A stretch of 17,094 nucleotides of DNA from Clostridiales bacterium (GCA_021635425.1 JAJWOJ010000012.1:1-17094); one strand, 5' to 3'; shown: positions 1 to 8,580, numbered from the stretch's first letter. The notes: generated from the letters alone by a model not told the origin. Translations and numbers: made by a program.

Positions 1-2
1 CC

Positions 3-1568
3 GTATATCTGAGAGCGGCTTTCCGTACAAGAGGAGCGAAAAACAGAATTTATGCTTTCGACGCCGAAAGCGGAAACAAAAAGCTTGTCGTGCAGTCGGC
101 GAGAAAGGTTTCGGGTGCGGCTCTTTGCGGCGGCGAGCTGTTTTATTCGGACGGAAGCAAAATAATGAAATATAACGGAACGGAATCCGTCGAAATCGCC
201 GACACGCAGGAGCAGATTTCTTCCGTATCGGCAGGCGAAAATTTCGTTTCCGTAATAACGGACGTCAACAATATAATAAAATTCGACAAGCAGGGCGGCA
301 ACAAGACGAGCATAAAGCTCGGCGAAACGCTCAATCCCGGCTACGTTTTCTCGACGGGCGAAAATTTCGTTGCGAAAATAAACAACGGCGGCGTTGCGAT
401 TATCGATTCCGCGGCTATGAAAGTAACCCTTTCGATGAATGCCAAAGACAGCGCAAACCTCATTCTCTGGTCTGAAGACGGATTTGCCCTGAGAGATTTT
501 TCCGACGTAAACAATACATATATAGTAAATTACAGCGTTGCGCAGGTGAAAGCGAAAAATACGTTTTCCGCGCTTAAAACGGCGGCAATAATTCTTGCTG
601 TCGTCGCGGCGCTCGCAACGGCGTATTTCGGCTTCGGAATATCCGCGTCGGGCAGAGCGAAAATAAACGGTTCGCTCGTTGCGTTTTTTACCGCTCTAAG
701 CAAGCATAAGCTCGTCTATATATCGATGATCATACCTTTTGCGTTGCTCATCGTGTTCTACTACATCCCCATAGTTTTTGGTTTCAGATTATCGTTTTAC
801 GATTATATTCCGCGTGTTCGCGACGTTTTTGTCGGGTTTAAATATTTCAAAGAAGTTTACGCTTCTTCCGAGTTCTGGCATTCGTCGCTCGTCATGTTCG
901 TGTTCCTTATCGCCGACCTTTTAAAGGCGATAATTCCGCCGATTATTTTTGCGGAAGCGATATGCGCGGTGAAACAAGAGAAATTCTCGCTCGCGGTGAG
1001 AATATTGTTGTTCCTCCCCGGTGTCTTGCCGGGCGTTGCGACCACTCTCGTATGGAGCCAGGGCGTTTTCGGGGCGACGAACAACGGGCTTATAAACTCG
1101 ATCGCGGGGATATTCGTTCCGGGTTTTGCGAAAAACTGGATAAACAGTGCGTCCACGGCGACGTCTATAGGCGCGCTCATCGCGTTCGGTTTCCCGTGGA
1201 TAGGTTCTTATCTTATCTTCTACGGCGCGATTTCGGGCATCAACACTTCTTATTTCGAAGCGGCGAAGCTCGACGGGTGCAGCTGGATAAAACGTATAAT
1301 TAAAATCGATTTGCCGCTCATCATGCCGCAAATCAAATATATTTTCGTAACGTCCTTTATAGCTTCGGTACAAAATTACACAAGCATATTCGTCATTTAC
1401 GGAACGACGGGCGGCAACAAAGGCGAGATAAAAACTCCTGCGCTTTTAATGTACCGCGAAATCATAAACGCAAATTACGGCGTGGCGAGCGTAATGGGCG
1501 TAACGGTGTTCCTGTTTTTGAGCGTTGCAACGTTTATAAACTTCAGAATGCAATCGGATAATTCGTAA
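3..1568 (+). CDS. ABC sugar transporter permease, MalF type, with N-terminal propeller-like domain (5' partial)
   Basis: The reading frame is open to the left edge, so the start lies outside the window; the GTG at 90 has no ribosome-binding site and is unlikely to be the start. Bases 3 to about 530 encode short beta-strand-like repeats resembling a PQQ/WD-type propeller (motifs such as IYAFDAESG and ELFYSDGSKIMKY). A hydrophobic helix follows near 560-640, then a basic loop, then the permease helices. The EAA loop expected to contact the ATPase is at 1257-1317 (EAAKLDG, later LPLI), which identifies a binding-protein-dependent transport permease of the MalF/UgpA type. The basic loop after the first visible helix should be cytoplasmic, placing the propeller outside the cell. 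The gene is followed 14 nt later by a MalG-type partner. The permease call is secure; the propeller call is by eye only. Confidence 0.9.
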   Translation, partial: VYLRAAFRTRGAKNRIYAFDAESGNKKLVVQSARKVSGAALCGGELFYSDGSKIMKYNGTESVEIADTQEQISSVSAGENFVSVITDVNNIIKFDKQGGNKTSIKLGETLNPGYVFSTGENFVAKINNGGVAIIDSAAMKVTLSMNAKDSANLILWSEDGFALRDFSDVNNTYIVNYSVAQVKAKNTFSALKTAAIILAVVAALATAYFGFGISASGRAKINGSLVAFFTALSKHKLVYISMIIPFALLIVFYYIPIVFGFRLSFYDYIPRVRDVFVGFKYFKEVYASSEFWHSSLVMFVFLIADLLKAIIPPIIFAEAICAVKQEKFSLAVRILLFLPGVLPGVATTLVWSQGVFGATNNGLINSIAGIFVPGFAKNWINSASTATSIGALIAFGFPWIGSYLIFYGAISGINTSYFEAAKLDGCSWIKRIIKIDLPLIMPQIKYIFVTSFIASVQNYTSIFVIYGTTGGNKGEIKTPALLMYREIINANYGVASVMGVTVFLFLSVATFINFRMQSDNS

Positions 1569-1582
1569 AGGAGGGTGAAAAA

Positions 1583-2458
1583 ATGGATACAACTGCTAAA
1601 ATCGGAGCAAAAATAAAAGTAAGAAAAACAGGTATAGACGGAGCGGTTGCGCAGACGATTCTCATTATTTTTCTCGTCGTAACGCTCGTGCTCTCTCTTA
1701 TGCCGATATTCATCACCATGATAATGTCGGTTAAATCCCCGCAGGATATTCAGGCATATTCCATATGGACGTTTCCTAAATCGGGGTGGTATTTCAGCAA
1801 CTATAAAAGCGCGTTCTCCGTTCTTTCGGCTCCGCTTTTAAACACCGTAATCATCGACCTTATCTCAACCGTAGCGGTTTTGTTTTTAAGCTGTTACATC
1901 GCGTTTTTGTTTGAAAGAAAGAATTTCGGCGGCAAAAAGGTTTTGTTTTATCTTTTCATCGCGCCGATGCTCGTTCCGGGCGTGGTTCTCCTTTCGCCGA
2001 CGTACATCGTCGTTGCGAACTGGCTCAACCTCAACGAAAACTGGCTCGGGCTTATCATTCCGTACATCGCGGGCAACCAGATAGCTTCCGTCTTTCTTAT
2101 GAGAACGTTCATGGGGCAGCAGCCGCAATCTCTTTACGAGGCGGCGCAGCTCGACGGAGCGAATACTTTCGATTCGTTCGTGTATATCTGTCTTCCGCTG
2201 ACCTTCCCGATAATGATGATACAGGGAATCGCAATTTTCGCCGCTATGTATAACGACTATATGTGGCCCAACCTCCTGTTCATCAACGACCTTAAAAAGG
2301 GCGTGCTTATGCCGTATCTCCGTTCGGTTGTCGATAACTCGACGCAGGGCGTTCAGTATGCGATGTATCTCGTCGCGGGCATACCGCTTATAATCTCCAC
2401 GGCAATAAGCGTCAAATTCTTCATCGGCGGCGACTTTGCAAGCGGTATGAAGCTTTAA
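1583..2458 (+). CDS. ABC sugar transporter permease, MalG type
   Basis: This is the inner-membrane partner of the preceding permease in a carbohydrate importer. The protein has 291 residues, the usual length for MalG/UgpE/AraQ-type permeases. It begins with a short basic cytoplasmic tail and a first helix near residues 25-48, and has about six hydrophobic segments. The EAA loop starts at residue 186 (YEAAQLDGANTF, ending ICLPLTFP) and is the contact site for the ATPase. The start at 1583 is fixed by AAAGGAGG at 1567-1574. The gap to the upstream permease is 14 nt, so the two are co-transcribed and probably translated together. No ATPase gene follows, as is common in Bacillota, where one MsmK/UgpC-type ATPase can serve several importers. 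Confidence 0.95.
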   Translation: MDTTAKIGAKIKVRKTGIDGAVAQTILIIFLVVTLVLSLMPIFITMIMSVKSPQDIQAYSIWTFPKSGWYFSNYKSAFSVLSAPLLNTVIIDLISTVAVLFLSCYIAFLFERKNFGGKKVLFYLFIAPMLVPGVVLLSPTYIVVANWLNLNENWLGLIIPYIAGNQIASVFLMRTFMGQQPQSLYEAAQLDGANTFDSFVYICLPLTFPIMMIQGIAIFAAMYNDYMWPNLLFINDLKKGVLMPYLRSVVDNSTQGVQYAMYLVAGIPLIISTAISVKFFIGGDFASGMKL

Positions 2459-2505
2459 TCGCGAAGCTTTAAAAACGATATTTAAAATATACAAACAGGC
2501 AAAAT

Positions 2506-2536
2506 CCGACTTTTTCTCATCTTCGGAAGAAGTCGG
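2506..2536 (+). other. Intercistronic hairpin between permease and binding-protein genes
   Basis: Arms at 2506-2516 and 2526-2536 form an 11-bp stem with one G-U pair and a 9-nt loop. No T-run follows, so it is not a classical terminator. Hairpins at such a point in sugar-uptake operons (malE-malF is the classic case) stabilise or process the mRNA, so that the binding protein is made in excess of the permeases. That role here is inferred. Confidence 0.55.
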
Positions 2537-2560
2537 GAGATAAATAAAAATCATTTCTTC

Positions 2561-2568
2561 AAAGGAGG
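2561..2568 (+). promoter_or_regulatory. Full-consensus Shine-Dalgarno of the binding-protein gene
   Basis: AAAGGAGG lies 7 nt before the ATG at 2576 and complements the 16S rRNA tail over its full length. It fixes the start and suggests high translation, as expected for a binding protein needed in excess over its membrane partners. Confidence 0.85.
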
Positions 2569-2575
2569 AAAAAAA

Positions 2576-4402
2576 ATGAAGAAAATCTCTAAGACGTTAC
2601 TTGCGATTATTCTCAGCTTCGTCATGCTTTTCGGCGTTATCGCCTGCGGCCCGACGAATAACGGCGGCAGTACGGGCGGCAATTCCGAAAAACCCGCTCC
2701 TTCCGAAAGCTCGAGTACAACCCCCGGCGGAAGCGAAAGCACTACCCCCGGCGACGACGACGGTCCCGTAACGATTACGGTTTACACCGCGGTTAACATC
2801 ATCGAGCAGAAATCGCTCGAATCGGTTGCAAACGCATATATGGATTTGAAGGATGCGGAAGGTAAAAGCGTCACCGTTGACATCAACAACAAAACCGACC
2901 CCGAAGCATACATGCTGTCGGTAAGAAACATGGCGGGCGGAAACGTTACAAACCCGACCATCGTTCAGACCTCCATTATTCCCGAATATTACGGCACTAA
3001 CAAAATCGTAGACCTCACTCCTTACATGGAAGAGGCAAACCCCTACATTCCGGGCAATACGGCATGGAAAGACGCGCTCGAAGCCGACGCTTACAGAACG
3101 AAGGTTTCCGGATCGAGCGAAACTATCCCCGGCGTAAGCTATTCGTCCAACTATCTCACCGTTTTCTATAACAAAAAAGCCGTTCTCGACGTTTTGGGGC
3201 AGAGCGAAGTCGTAGGAGCGGACGGAACGATCGACAACTCCAAAATTACCTGGAGCTGGCTCATTGATTCGTTGCAGAAGGCTAAGGCGTCCGGCAAGAA
3301 CTTCAAAAATCCTCTCGGACTTTCCAGAAGCGAGCAGTCCTGCGGGGAGGGTTCGTTCAACATGCTTTCCCACCTCATCAACATGTATCTCGATCAGTAT
3401 TTCCGTGATTTCATCGAAAAAGTACATTCGACTTCCGAAGATTACAGCTTCATCTCGATAGACGAAGACTGGACTTACGATCCCGCGGATCAGAGCATCG
3501 ACTCGGTTGATAAATATTCTTTCAACCTCAACAAAGTAGTCGATTATTACTTCAATCAGACCGGTTACAATCCGACTTCCGAGCGTTATAAGGAAGTTAT
3601 GCAGAACCTTTACGACCTTGTAAGTTATTCCGATCCCACGGCGGCATATCTCGATACGTTCCATCGTTTCAACGAAACGACTCTTAACTACGAGAAAAAC
3701 GCCCATTACGCCGATCTTAAGCTTTTCTACGTCGAAGCGTTGGACTACGTAAGAACTTACAGAGACGCATTCAAAACCGAAATTCAGGGCAAACCCACTC
3801 AGTATCCCGACGCGGCTACCATTTCGAGCCAGCTCGGTTGGTTCCTGATGCCCGCTATGGAATCGAAGCTTCCGGGCGTTGCGAACAACGTAAGATCTTT
3901 CGGCGGTCCTCAGGAAAACATGGGCGTTCTTAACACCGGTAACACCAAGACCAACGAATACGCCATAGACTTCCTTAAATATCTCCTTTCCCCCGCAGGT
4001 CAGCAGGGTATATATGCGAATTACAGAAAGAGTAACGACGCGCCCATCGCTTTGGTTCAGCTCGTTAAAGGCGTGGAAATTCCCAAGGAAATCGATTACA
4101 CCTACGTTAAGGCTTCGGGCGACTGCTCAACCTCTCCTTACCTTATTTTCGGTAAATGCTCGGGTATGACGGACGCAACCGTAGCGGAATCCAGCGAATA
4201 CGTTTACAACAAAGTGGCAAGCGTTCTTTCAAACTATTTCCGTTCTGCGGAAAGAACCTGGAACGGCACGCAGCTTTTCGAAACGATCAAATCGGGTTTT
4301 GCAAGCTATGCGTCCAAAAACGGATTCATCTATAACGATCCCGCTCAGGTTTCCCAAAAGACCAACGGTCTTAAAAACTCTCCGTATAACACGGCGGCTT
4401 AA
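2576..4402 (+). CDS. Extracellular solute-binding lipoprotein of the sugar ABC importer
   Basis: This 608-residue lipoprotein is the likely ligand-capture component for the two permeases upstream. The N-terminus has Lys residues, a hydrophobic stretch and a lipobox ending at Cys24 (GVIAC), so it should be lipidated and held on the outer face of the membrane. Residues 25-65 form a Gly/Ser/Thr/Pro-rich tether. The body has family 1 sugar-binding-protein features, such as a start resembling TITVYTAVN and a late YAIDFLKYLLSPAGQQG segment typical of these proteins. At about 600 residues it is longer than the 400-450 usual for simple sugar binders, which suits a larger oligosaccharide ligand (inference). 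The ligand cannot be told from sequence. It ends 18 nt before the next gene. Confidence 0.88.
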   Translation: MKKISKTLLAIILSFVMLFGVIACGPTNNGGSTGGNSEKPAPSESSSTTPGGSESTTPGDDDGPVTITVYTAVNIIEQKSLESVANAYMDLKDAEGKSVTVDINNKTDPEAYMLSVRNMAGGNVTNPTIVQTSIIPEYYGTNKIVDLTPYMEEANPYIPGNTAWKDALEADAYRTKVSGSSETIPGVSYSSNYLTVFYNKKAVLDVLGQSEVVGADGTIDNSKITWSWLIDSLQKAKASGKNFKNPLGLSRSEQSCGEGSFNMLSHLINMYLDQYFRDFIEKVHSTSEDYSFISIDEDWTYDPADQSIDSVDKYSFNLNKVVDYYFNQTGYNPTSERYKEVMQNLYDLVSYSDPTAAYLDTFHRFNETTLNYEKNAHYADLKLFYVEALDYVRTYRDAFKTEIQGKPTQYPDAATISSQLGWFLMPAMESKLPGVANNVRSFGGPQENMGVLNTGNTKTNEYAIDFLKYLLSPAGQQGIYANYRKSNDAPIALVQLVKGVEIPKEIDYTYVKASGDCSTSPYLIFGKCSGMTDATVAESSEYVYNKVASVLSNYFRSAERTWNGTQLFETIKSGFASYASKNGFIYNDPAQVSQKTNGLKNSPYNTAA

Positions 4403-4420
4403 CGTCAAGGAGTGAGCGAA

Positions 4421-6316
4421 ATGAAAAAAAGAATTCCCGCTCTCGCGCTCGGGCTTAGCATTGCTCTCGCGGCTTCGGCATGCGGAACTACGTCCGGCGG
4501 AGACAGCGGAAATAAAGACAGCGGCAAAGAAAACCTCAAGATAACGGGAACGTACGAAGCTTCCGACGATCTTAAAAACGGCTTTTTAAGAACTGCGGGA
4601 GAGGACGATTTCGACCGTTCGTTCGAGCAGGTAAGCGATTATAACGACAACGTCGTCGGCGTTTTCTACTTCCTCTGGGCAAGCCAGGCGGGAGCTACGG
4701 CAAACATCGATTCTTACGAGAAGAACGGCGAAGTCGAAAAGACGTTGACGGGCGAAGAAGTTAATTACGGACCGAGCTTTACGTTCTGGGGCGAGCCGAT
4801 GTACGGCTACTATCAGATCGAAGACGAATGGGTCGTCCGTAAACACGTCGAACTTTTCATCAACGCCGGTCTCGATTTCATCTGCTTCGACACGACGAAC
4901 AACGATTATTACGCCCCCGCGGCAACGACTGTTTTAAAAGTGCTTTTAGAATATCAGAAACTCGGTTATAAAGTCCCCAAGGCGATGTTTATGACCAATT
5001 CCGATTCCACGGGCATGACCGAATCTATTTACCGCGCGTTTTATGCCCGCAAGAGATACGACCCGATCTGGTTCACCGGCAACGGCGACAAACCGTGGAT
5101 AATCGCTTCTTACGGCGGCAACGACGAGGATATTTTAAACAGATTCTATTTTAAAGCCGCTCAGTGGCCTAACCGCACTTACGATTCCGATCGCTTCCCG
5201 TGGATTTCATGGAATTACCCGCAGGAAACGTTTAGGGATACAGCCAACGATTACACTATAATGAGCGTTTCGGCGTCTCAGCATACGGGTATAGGTAGCG
5301 GCAGCACCAACTTCTCCCTTTCCGGGCTTTTCGCTCCTCATAATTACGATTCCCTTTCGGAAAAGTTGAAAGATAAGGTTTCGGAAGAGCAAGCGTTGAA
5401 ATATTATAACGCCAATCGCGGAAGAGGCTGGTCGAACAGAACGAAAACCAACACTTACGAAAACGCCGTTAAAAACACCAACTTCGAAGAGCAGTGGGAA
5501 ACCGTCTGGAAAAACAAGGACGTAAACCTCGTGTTTATCACGGGTTGGAACGAATGGATGGCGCAAAAGCAGAGCAAAGACCCTGTTTTAGGCAGCTCTT
5601 ACGGTTATTTCGTCGATACTTTCGATATGGAATTTTCGAGAGATATCGAAATGATGAACGGCGGCTACCTCGACAACTGCTTCATTCAGATGGTCAACAA
5701 CGTAAGGAAGTTCAAAGGTTCGGGGCATACCGACAGAGTTTACGAAAGTTACGTCGATAAAGACATGCTCAGCCTTGAAAACTGGAAAGGCATAACCTCT
5801 TATGCCGACCTTACGGGCGACACCAAGCCCCGCGACCATCAGGGCGCAGGCTCGACTTATTACAAAAACGACACGGGCAGAAACGACATTAAAGAAGTCA
5901 GAATCGCCGCGGATAGCGACAACGTATGGTTTATGATCGCAACAAGCGGCAACGTTACCGAAAAGGCGGCGGCGGACACGAGATGGATGAATCTCTGGAT
6001 AGGCGTCGAGGGAGCGGAAGGCGGCTGGAACAATCTTCAGTACGTCATAAATCGTTCGCTTGACGGCACGAAATCGAGCGTCGACAAAATTTCGGATAAC
6101 TCTTTCGTTAAATCGGGCGAGGCGGAAACCTACGTTTCGGGTAACGTAATGATCGTTAAAGTTGCAAAATCAACGCTCGGCATAACCGAAAGCACTTTCG
6201 GGCTTCAGGTTAAAGTTACCGATAATCTTCAGAAGGATTTCGACGTGACCGACCTTTACACAAACGGCGATTGCGCGCCCTTAGGACGAATCAATTACAG
6301 TTGGTACGTCAAATAA
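4421..6316 (+). CDS. Lipoprotein with GH99/GH71-like TIM barrel and CBM9/DOMON-like C-terminal domain (first of tandem pair)
   Basis: I place the start at the ATG at 4421 because AAGGAG at 4407-4412 is 8 nt upstream; a GTG at 4412 in the same frame overlaps that site. The lipobox ends at Cys21 (LAASAC). Residues about 40-440 look like a GH99/GH71/WbsX-type barrel: GVFYFLWA, then EPMYGYY, AGLDFICFDTTN, and GWNEW with Glu378. In GH99 enzymes a second Glu normally lies three residues after this one; here that position is Ala. Residues about 450-631 resemble a CBM9/DOMON-type beta-sandwich (DLTGD, NDTGRND, WMNLWIG, YVINRS). It probably cleaves or binds an oligosaccharide outside the cell, with its product going to the importer. 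The substrate is unknown. Its closest relative in the window is the next gene, 13 nt downstream. Confidence 0.75.
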   Translation: MKKRIPALALGLSIALAASACGTTSGGDSGNKDSGKENLKITGTYEASDDLKNGFLRTAGEDDFDRSFEQVSDYNDNVVGVFYFLWASQAGATANIDSYEKNGEVEKTLTGEEVNYGPSFTFWGEPMYGYYQIEDEWVVRKHVELFINAGLDFICFDTTNNDYYAPAATTVLKVLLEYQKLGYKVPKAMFMTNSDSTGMTESIYRAFYARKRYDPIWFTGNGDKPWIIASYGGNDEDILNRFYFKAAQWPNRTYDSDRFPWISWNYPQETFRDTANDYTIMSVSASQHTGIGSGSTNFSLSGLFAPHNYDSLSEKLKDKVSEEQALKYYNANRGRGWSNRTKTNTYENAVKNTNFEEQWETVWKNKDVNLVFITGWNEWMAQKQSKDPVLGSSYGYFVDTFDMEFSRDIEMMNGGYLDNCFIQMVNNVRKFKGSGHTDRVYESYVDKDMLSLENWKGITSYADLTGDTKPRDHQGAGSTYYKNDTGRNDIKEVRIAADSDNVWFMIATSGNVTEKAAADTRWMNLWIGVEGAEGGWNNLQYVINRSLDGTKSSVDKISDNSFVKSGEAETYVSGNVMIVKVAKSTLGITESTFGLQVKVTDNLQKDFDVTDLYTNGDCAPLGRINYSWYVK

Positions 6317-6329
6317 ATCGGGAGAAAAT

Positions 6330-8495
6330 ATGACGAACGCAAAAAAAAGTTTAATTTACAAAATAATATCGGTTTTAATGGTGATAGCCATGTTTATGAT
6401 GACAGGTTGCGGCTCCGTAGAAGACGATTCTTCTTCGGGCGGCACGTCGGGCAGCGAATCGCAGACTTCTGCGGGCGGCAGTTCGGAAAAAGAATCCGAG
6501 AGCGAATCGGACAGCCAATCGACGAAGCCCGAGGGGTATAGCTACGGAGAGGACTGGCTCGACGTTTACGACGCGGAATACACCGAAAAGCTCCTTAAAA
6601 TGGGCGAGCAGTATTTCACGGTTTCACAGCTTTCTTCCGCATTCGAAGGCGGCGAAGTGAAAGCCAAAGGCATGAAGAAAAAAAGCAAATACGTCGGTAT
6701 TTTCTATTTCATGTGGCTCGGCGACGATATCGGCGGAATTTACGACATATCGAAATTGCAGGCTCAGTACGACCCTTACGACCTTGAAAATCCCCTCTGG
6801 TCGCTTCCGGGGTCTGCAAATTACAACGGGAAAATTTCTCCGCAGAATGCTTTCCATTATTTCGAAGAGCCGCTTTACGGCTATTATCGCTCCAACGATA
6901 AATGGGTTATAAGAAAGCATCTCGAGCTTTTAACGCTTGCGGGAATCGATTTCCTTTATCTCGATTTCACTAACGCCAACATGAACGGCGACAACGCGAT
7001 AAATATCTATAAGAACGCGACTCTCGCGCTTATGGATACCATTCTCGAAATGCAGGCGGAAGGCTACGAAGTTCCGAAAATAGTTCCCATTTGCTGCAAT
7101 CCTTACACGTCGGGCAACACTACCGAGCGCACGAAAATCACGACGAGGGTTATCGAGTGGGTTTACAACAACTATTACGCGGTTGATAACTTCAAATATA
7201 AATCCTGCTGGTTCACGGCGGATAAAACGAGAAACCCGTCCGGTAATCCTCTTCTTGTAACTTACAGTTTCGATAAGAAGTATCTTACAAACAAAGCCGT
7301 TGCGGACGCGTTCTGGATAAGAAACGTCGTGTGGCCGACGGCGGTTACGCCCGATTCTTACGCAAACGGATTCCCGTGGATGGATTATTCCTTCCCGCAG
7401 CAGAATTACGGCGGAATCATGAACGTTTCGGTTGCTCAGCATATCGACGGGGCATGGTCTTCCGAAGCATTCCTTGCGAGAAGCAGAAAGAACACCGCGC
7501 TTAAATATCGCGGCAGAGGAGCATTACCCTCTCAGATTTACGCTTATCAGTCGGACAGCGTGGAAGCGGCTCTCACCGCAACAAACTTTATTAGCGAATG
7601 GGAAAACGTCCATAACTACAGCGGAAGCGAAGAAGTGTGGATGGTAACCGTAACGGGCTGGAACGAATGGGTTGCGCAGAAGCTCAATCAGAACGGCAGA
7701 TACGCAACTTTCGTCGATACTTTCAACATTGCTTTCTCGAGAGATATCGAGATGATGAGAGACGAGGGCGGATACGGAGACGTTTATTTCCTTAACCTTG
7801 TCGAAAACGTAAGAAAGTTCAAATACGAAAGCGACGGAAAGAGTTCGGCGGCGGCTATGTGGATGAGACAGACAGTCGATTATAAAAACGTTTCCGCATG
7901 GGACGACGTGAAAGCCAAGTATATCGACTTCACGGGCGACGCTAAAAACAGAAATTCAAAGAGCATCGCAAACAAATACACTTACACCGACAATACGGCG
8001 AGAAACGATATCGATTACGTCAAAATTGCAAACGACAGCAAATATCTTTACGTTCTCGTTGCCGCTAAAAACGACGTCACCGCTCACGAGCAGGGCGACA
8101 AAGGCTGGATGAATCTCTGGATTTCCGCAGGCGGCAAAAAGGGTTGGAGCGGTTACGATTTCGTTATAAACCGCAATCCGAACGGCTCTCTTACGTCGAT
8201 AGAAAAACTCGGTACGGATGCGGACGGAAAAATCACGGCGACAACGCTTGATTTCGACGCCGATATTTACACCGAGGGCAAATACGTTGCTTATCGTATT
8301 CCGCTCGAAGCAATCGGCGCAACGAGCGCGAGCGAGATAGGGCTTAAAGTTTCGGATAATATCTTTGCGGGCGAAAGAACCGCCGCTAACGACGGCGTAG
8401 GCGTATATTCGTTCGGAGATTTATTCGCATTCTATTGCGGCGGCGATTGCGCGCCCGCAGGCAGACTTAACTATTCTTACAGAATGGGTTATTAA
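6330..8495 (+). CDS. Lipoprotein with GH99/GH71-like TIM barrel and CBM9/DOMON-like C-terminal domain (second of tandem pair)
   Basis: A 721-residue paralogue of the preceding gene. The start at ATG 6330 follows GGAG at 6321-6324. The lipobox ends at Cys27 (MMTGC), followed by a Ser/Gly/Glu-rich tether to about residue 70. The barrel repeats the landmarks of its neighbour: GIFYFMWLGDD, EPLYGYY, AGIDFLYLDFTN, FPWMDYSFPQQ, VAQH, GWNEW with Glu446, then FVDTFN and SRDIEMM. As in the neighbour, the position three after the conserved Glu is Ala. The C-terminal domain (about residue 535 onward) has FTGD, NTARND, WMNLWIS and VINRN, and ends with GDCAP and GRLNYSY, nearly the same as the neighbour's ending. 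The proteins differ mainly in barrel loops and a longer C-terminal insertion, suggesting different chain lengths or linkages (inference). I cannot assign a CAZy family. Confidence 0.75.
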   Translation: MTNAKKSLIYKIISVLMVIAMFMMTGCGSVEDDSSSGGTSGSESQTSAGGSSEKESESESDSQSTKPEGYSYGEDWLDVYDAEYTEKLLKMGEQYFTVSQLSSAFEGGEVKAKGMKKKSKYVGIFYFMWLGDDIGGIYDISKLQAQYDPYDLENPLWSLPGSANYNGKISPQNAFHYFEEPLYGYYRSNDKWVIRKHLELLTLAGIDFLYLDFTNANMNGDNAINIYKNATLALMDTILEMQAEGYEVPKIVPICCNPYTSGNTTERTKITTRVIEWVYNNYYAVDNFKYKSCWFTADKTRNPSGNPLLVTYSFDKKYLTNKAVADAFWIRNVVWPTAVTPDSYANGFPWMDYSFPQQNYGGIMNVSVAQHIDGAWSSEAFLARSRKNTALKYRGRGALPSQIYAYQSDSVEAALTATNFISEWENVHNYSGSEEVWMVTVTGWNEWVAQKLNQNGRYATFVDTFNIAFSRDIEMMRDEGGYGDVYFLNLVENVRKFKYESDGKSSAAAMWMRQTVDYKNVSAWDDVKAKYIDFTGDAKNRNSKSIANKYTYTDNTARNDIDYVKIANDSKYLYVLVAAKNDVTAHEQGDKGWMNLWISAGGKKGWSGYDFVINRNPNGSLTSIEKLGTDADGKITATTLDFDADIYTEGKYVAYRIPLEAIGATSASEIGLKVSDNIFAGERTAANDGVGVYSFGDLFAFYCGGDCAPAGRLNYSYRMGY

Positions 8496-8511
8496 GTCAT
8501 CAAGGCTTTAA

Positions 8512-8541
8512 TTTTCTTTGCGGGGTTACCCGCAAAGAAAA
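8512..8541 (+). other. Perfect 13-bp intercistronic hairpin
   Basis: Arms at 8512-8524 and 8529-8541 match perfectly around a 4-nt loop. The T-rich arm comes first and the A-rich arm second, the reverse of a rho-independent terminator, and no T-run follows on either strand. It more likely protects or processes the mRNA 3' end of the lipoprotein genes, or isolates translation of the next gene. Confidence 0.6.
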
Positions 8542-8564
8542 AACAAAGATAAATAAAATATACC

Positions 8565-8571
8565 GGGAGGT
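8565..8571 (+). promoter_or_regulatory. Ribosome-binding site deciding the start of the surface-protein gene
   Basis: GGGAGGT lies 9 nt before the first of two adjacent ATG codons (8581 and 8584). That spacing favours 8581. No convincing promoter was seen between the hairpin and this site. Confidence 0.7.
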
Positions 8572-8580
8572 AAAAAAACA

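Noticed and set aside
1886..2554. 222-codon open frame on the - strand across the MalG-type permease
   Set aside because: Charged, Arg/Glu/Asp-rich translation typical of antisense frames; the + strand frame has a clear EAA motif.
2597..3706. 369-codon open frame on the - strand within the binding-protein gene
   Set aside because: Antisense shadow caused by the host gene's codon bias; no promoter, ribosome-binding site or recognisable domain.
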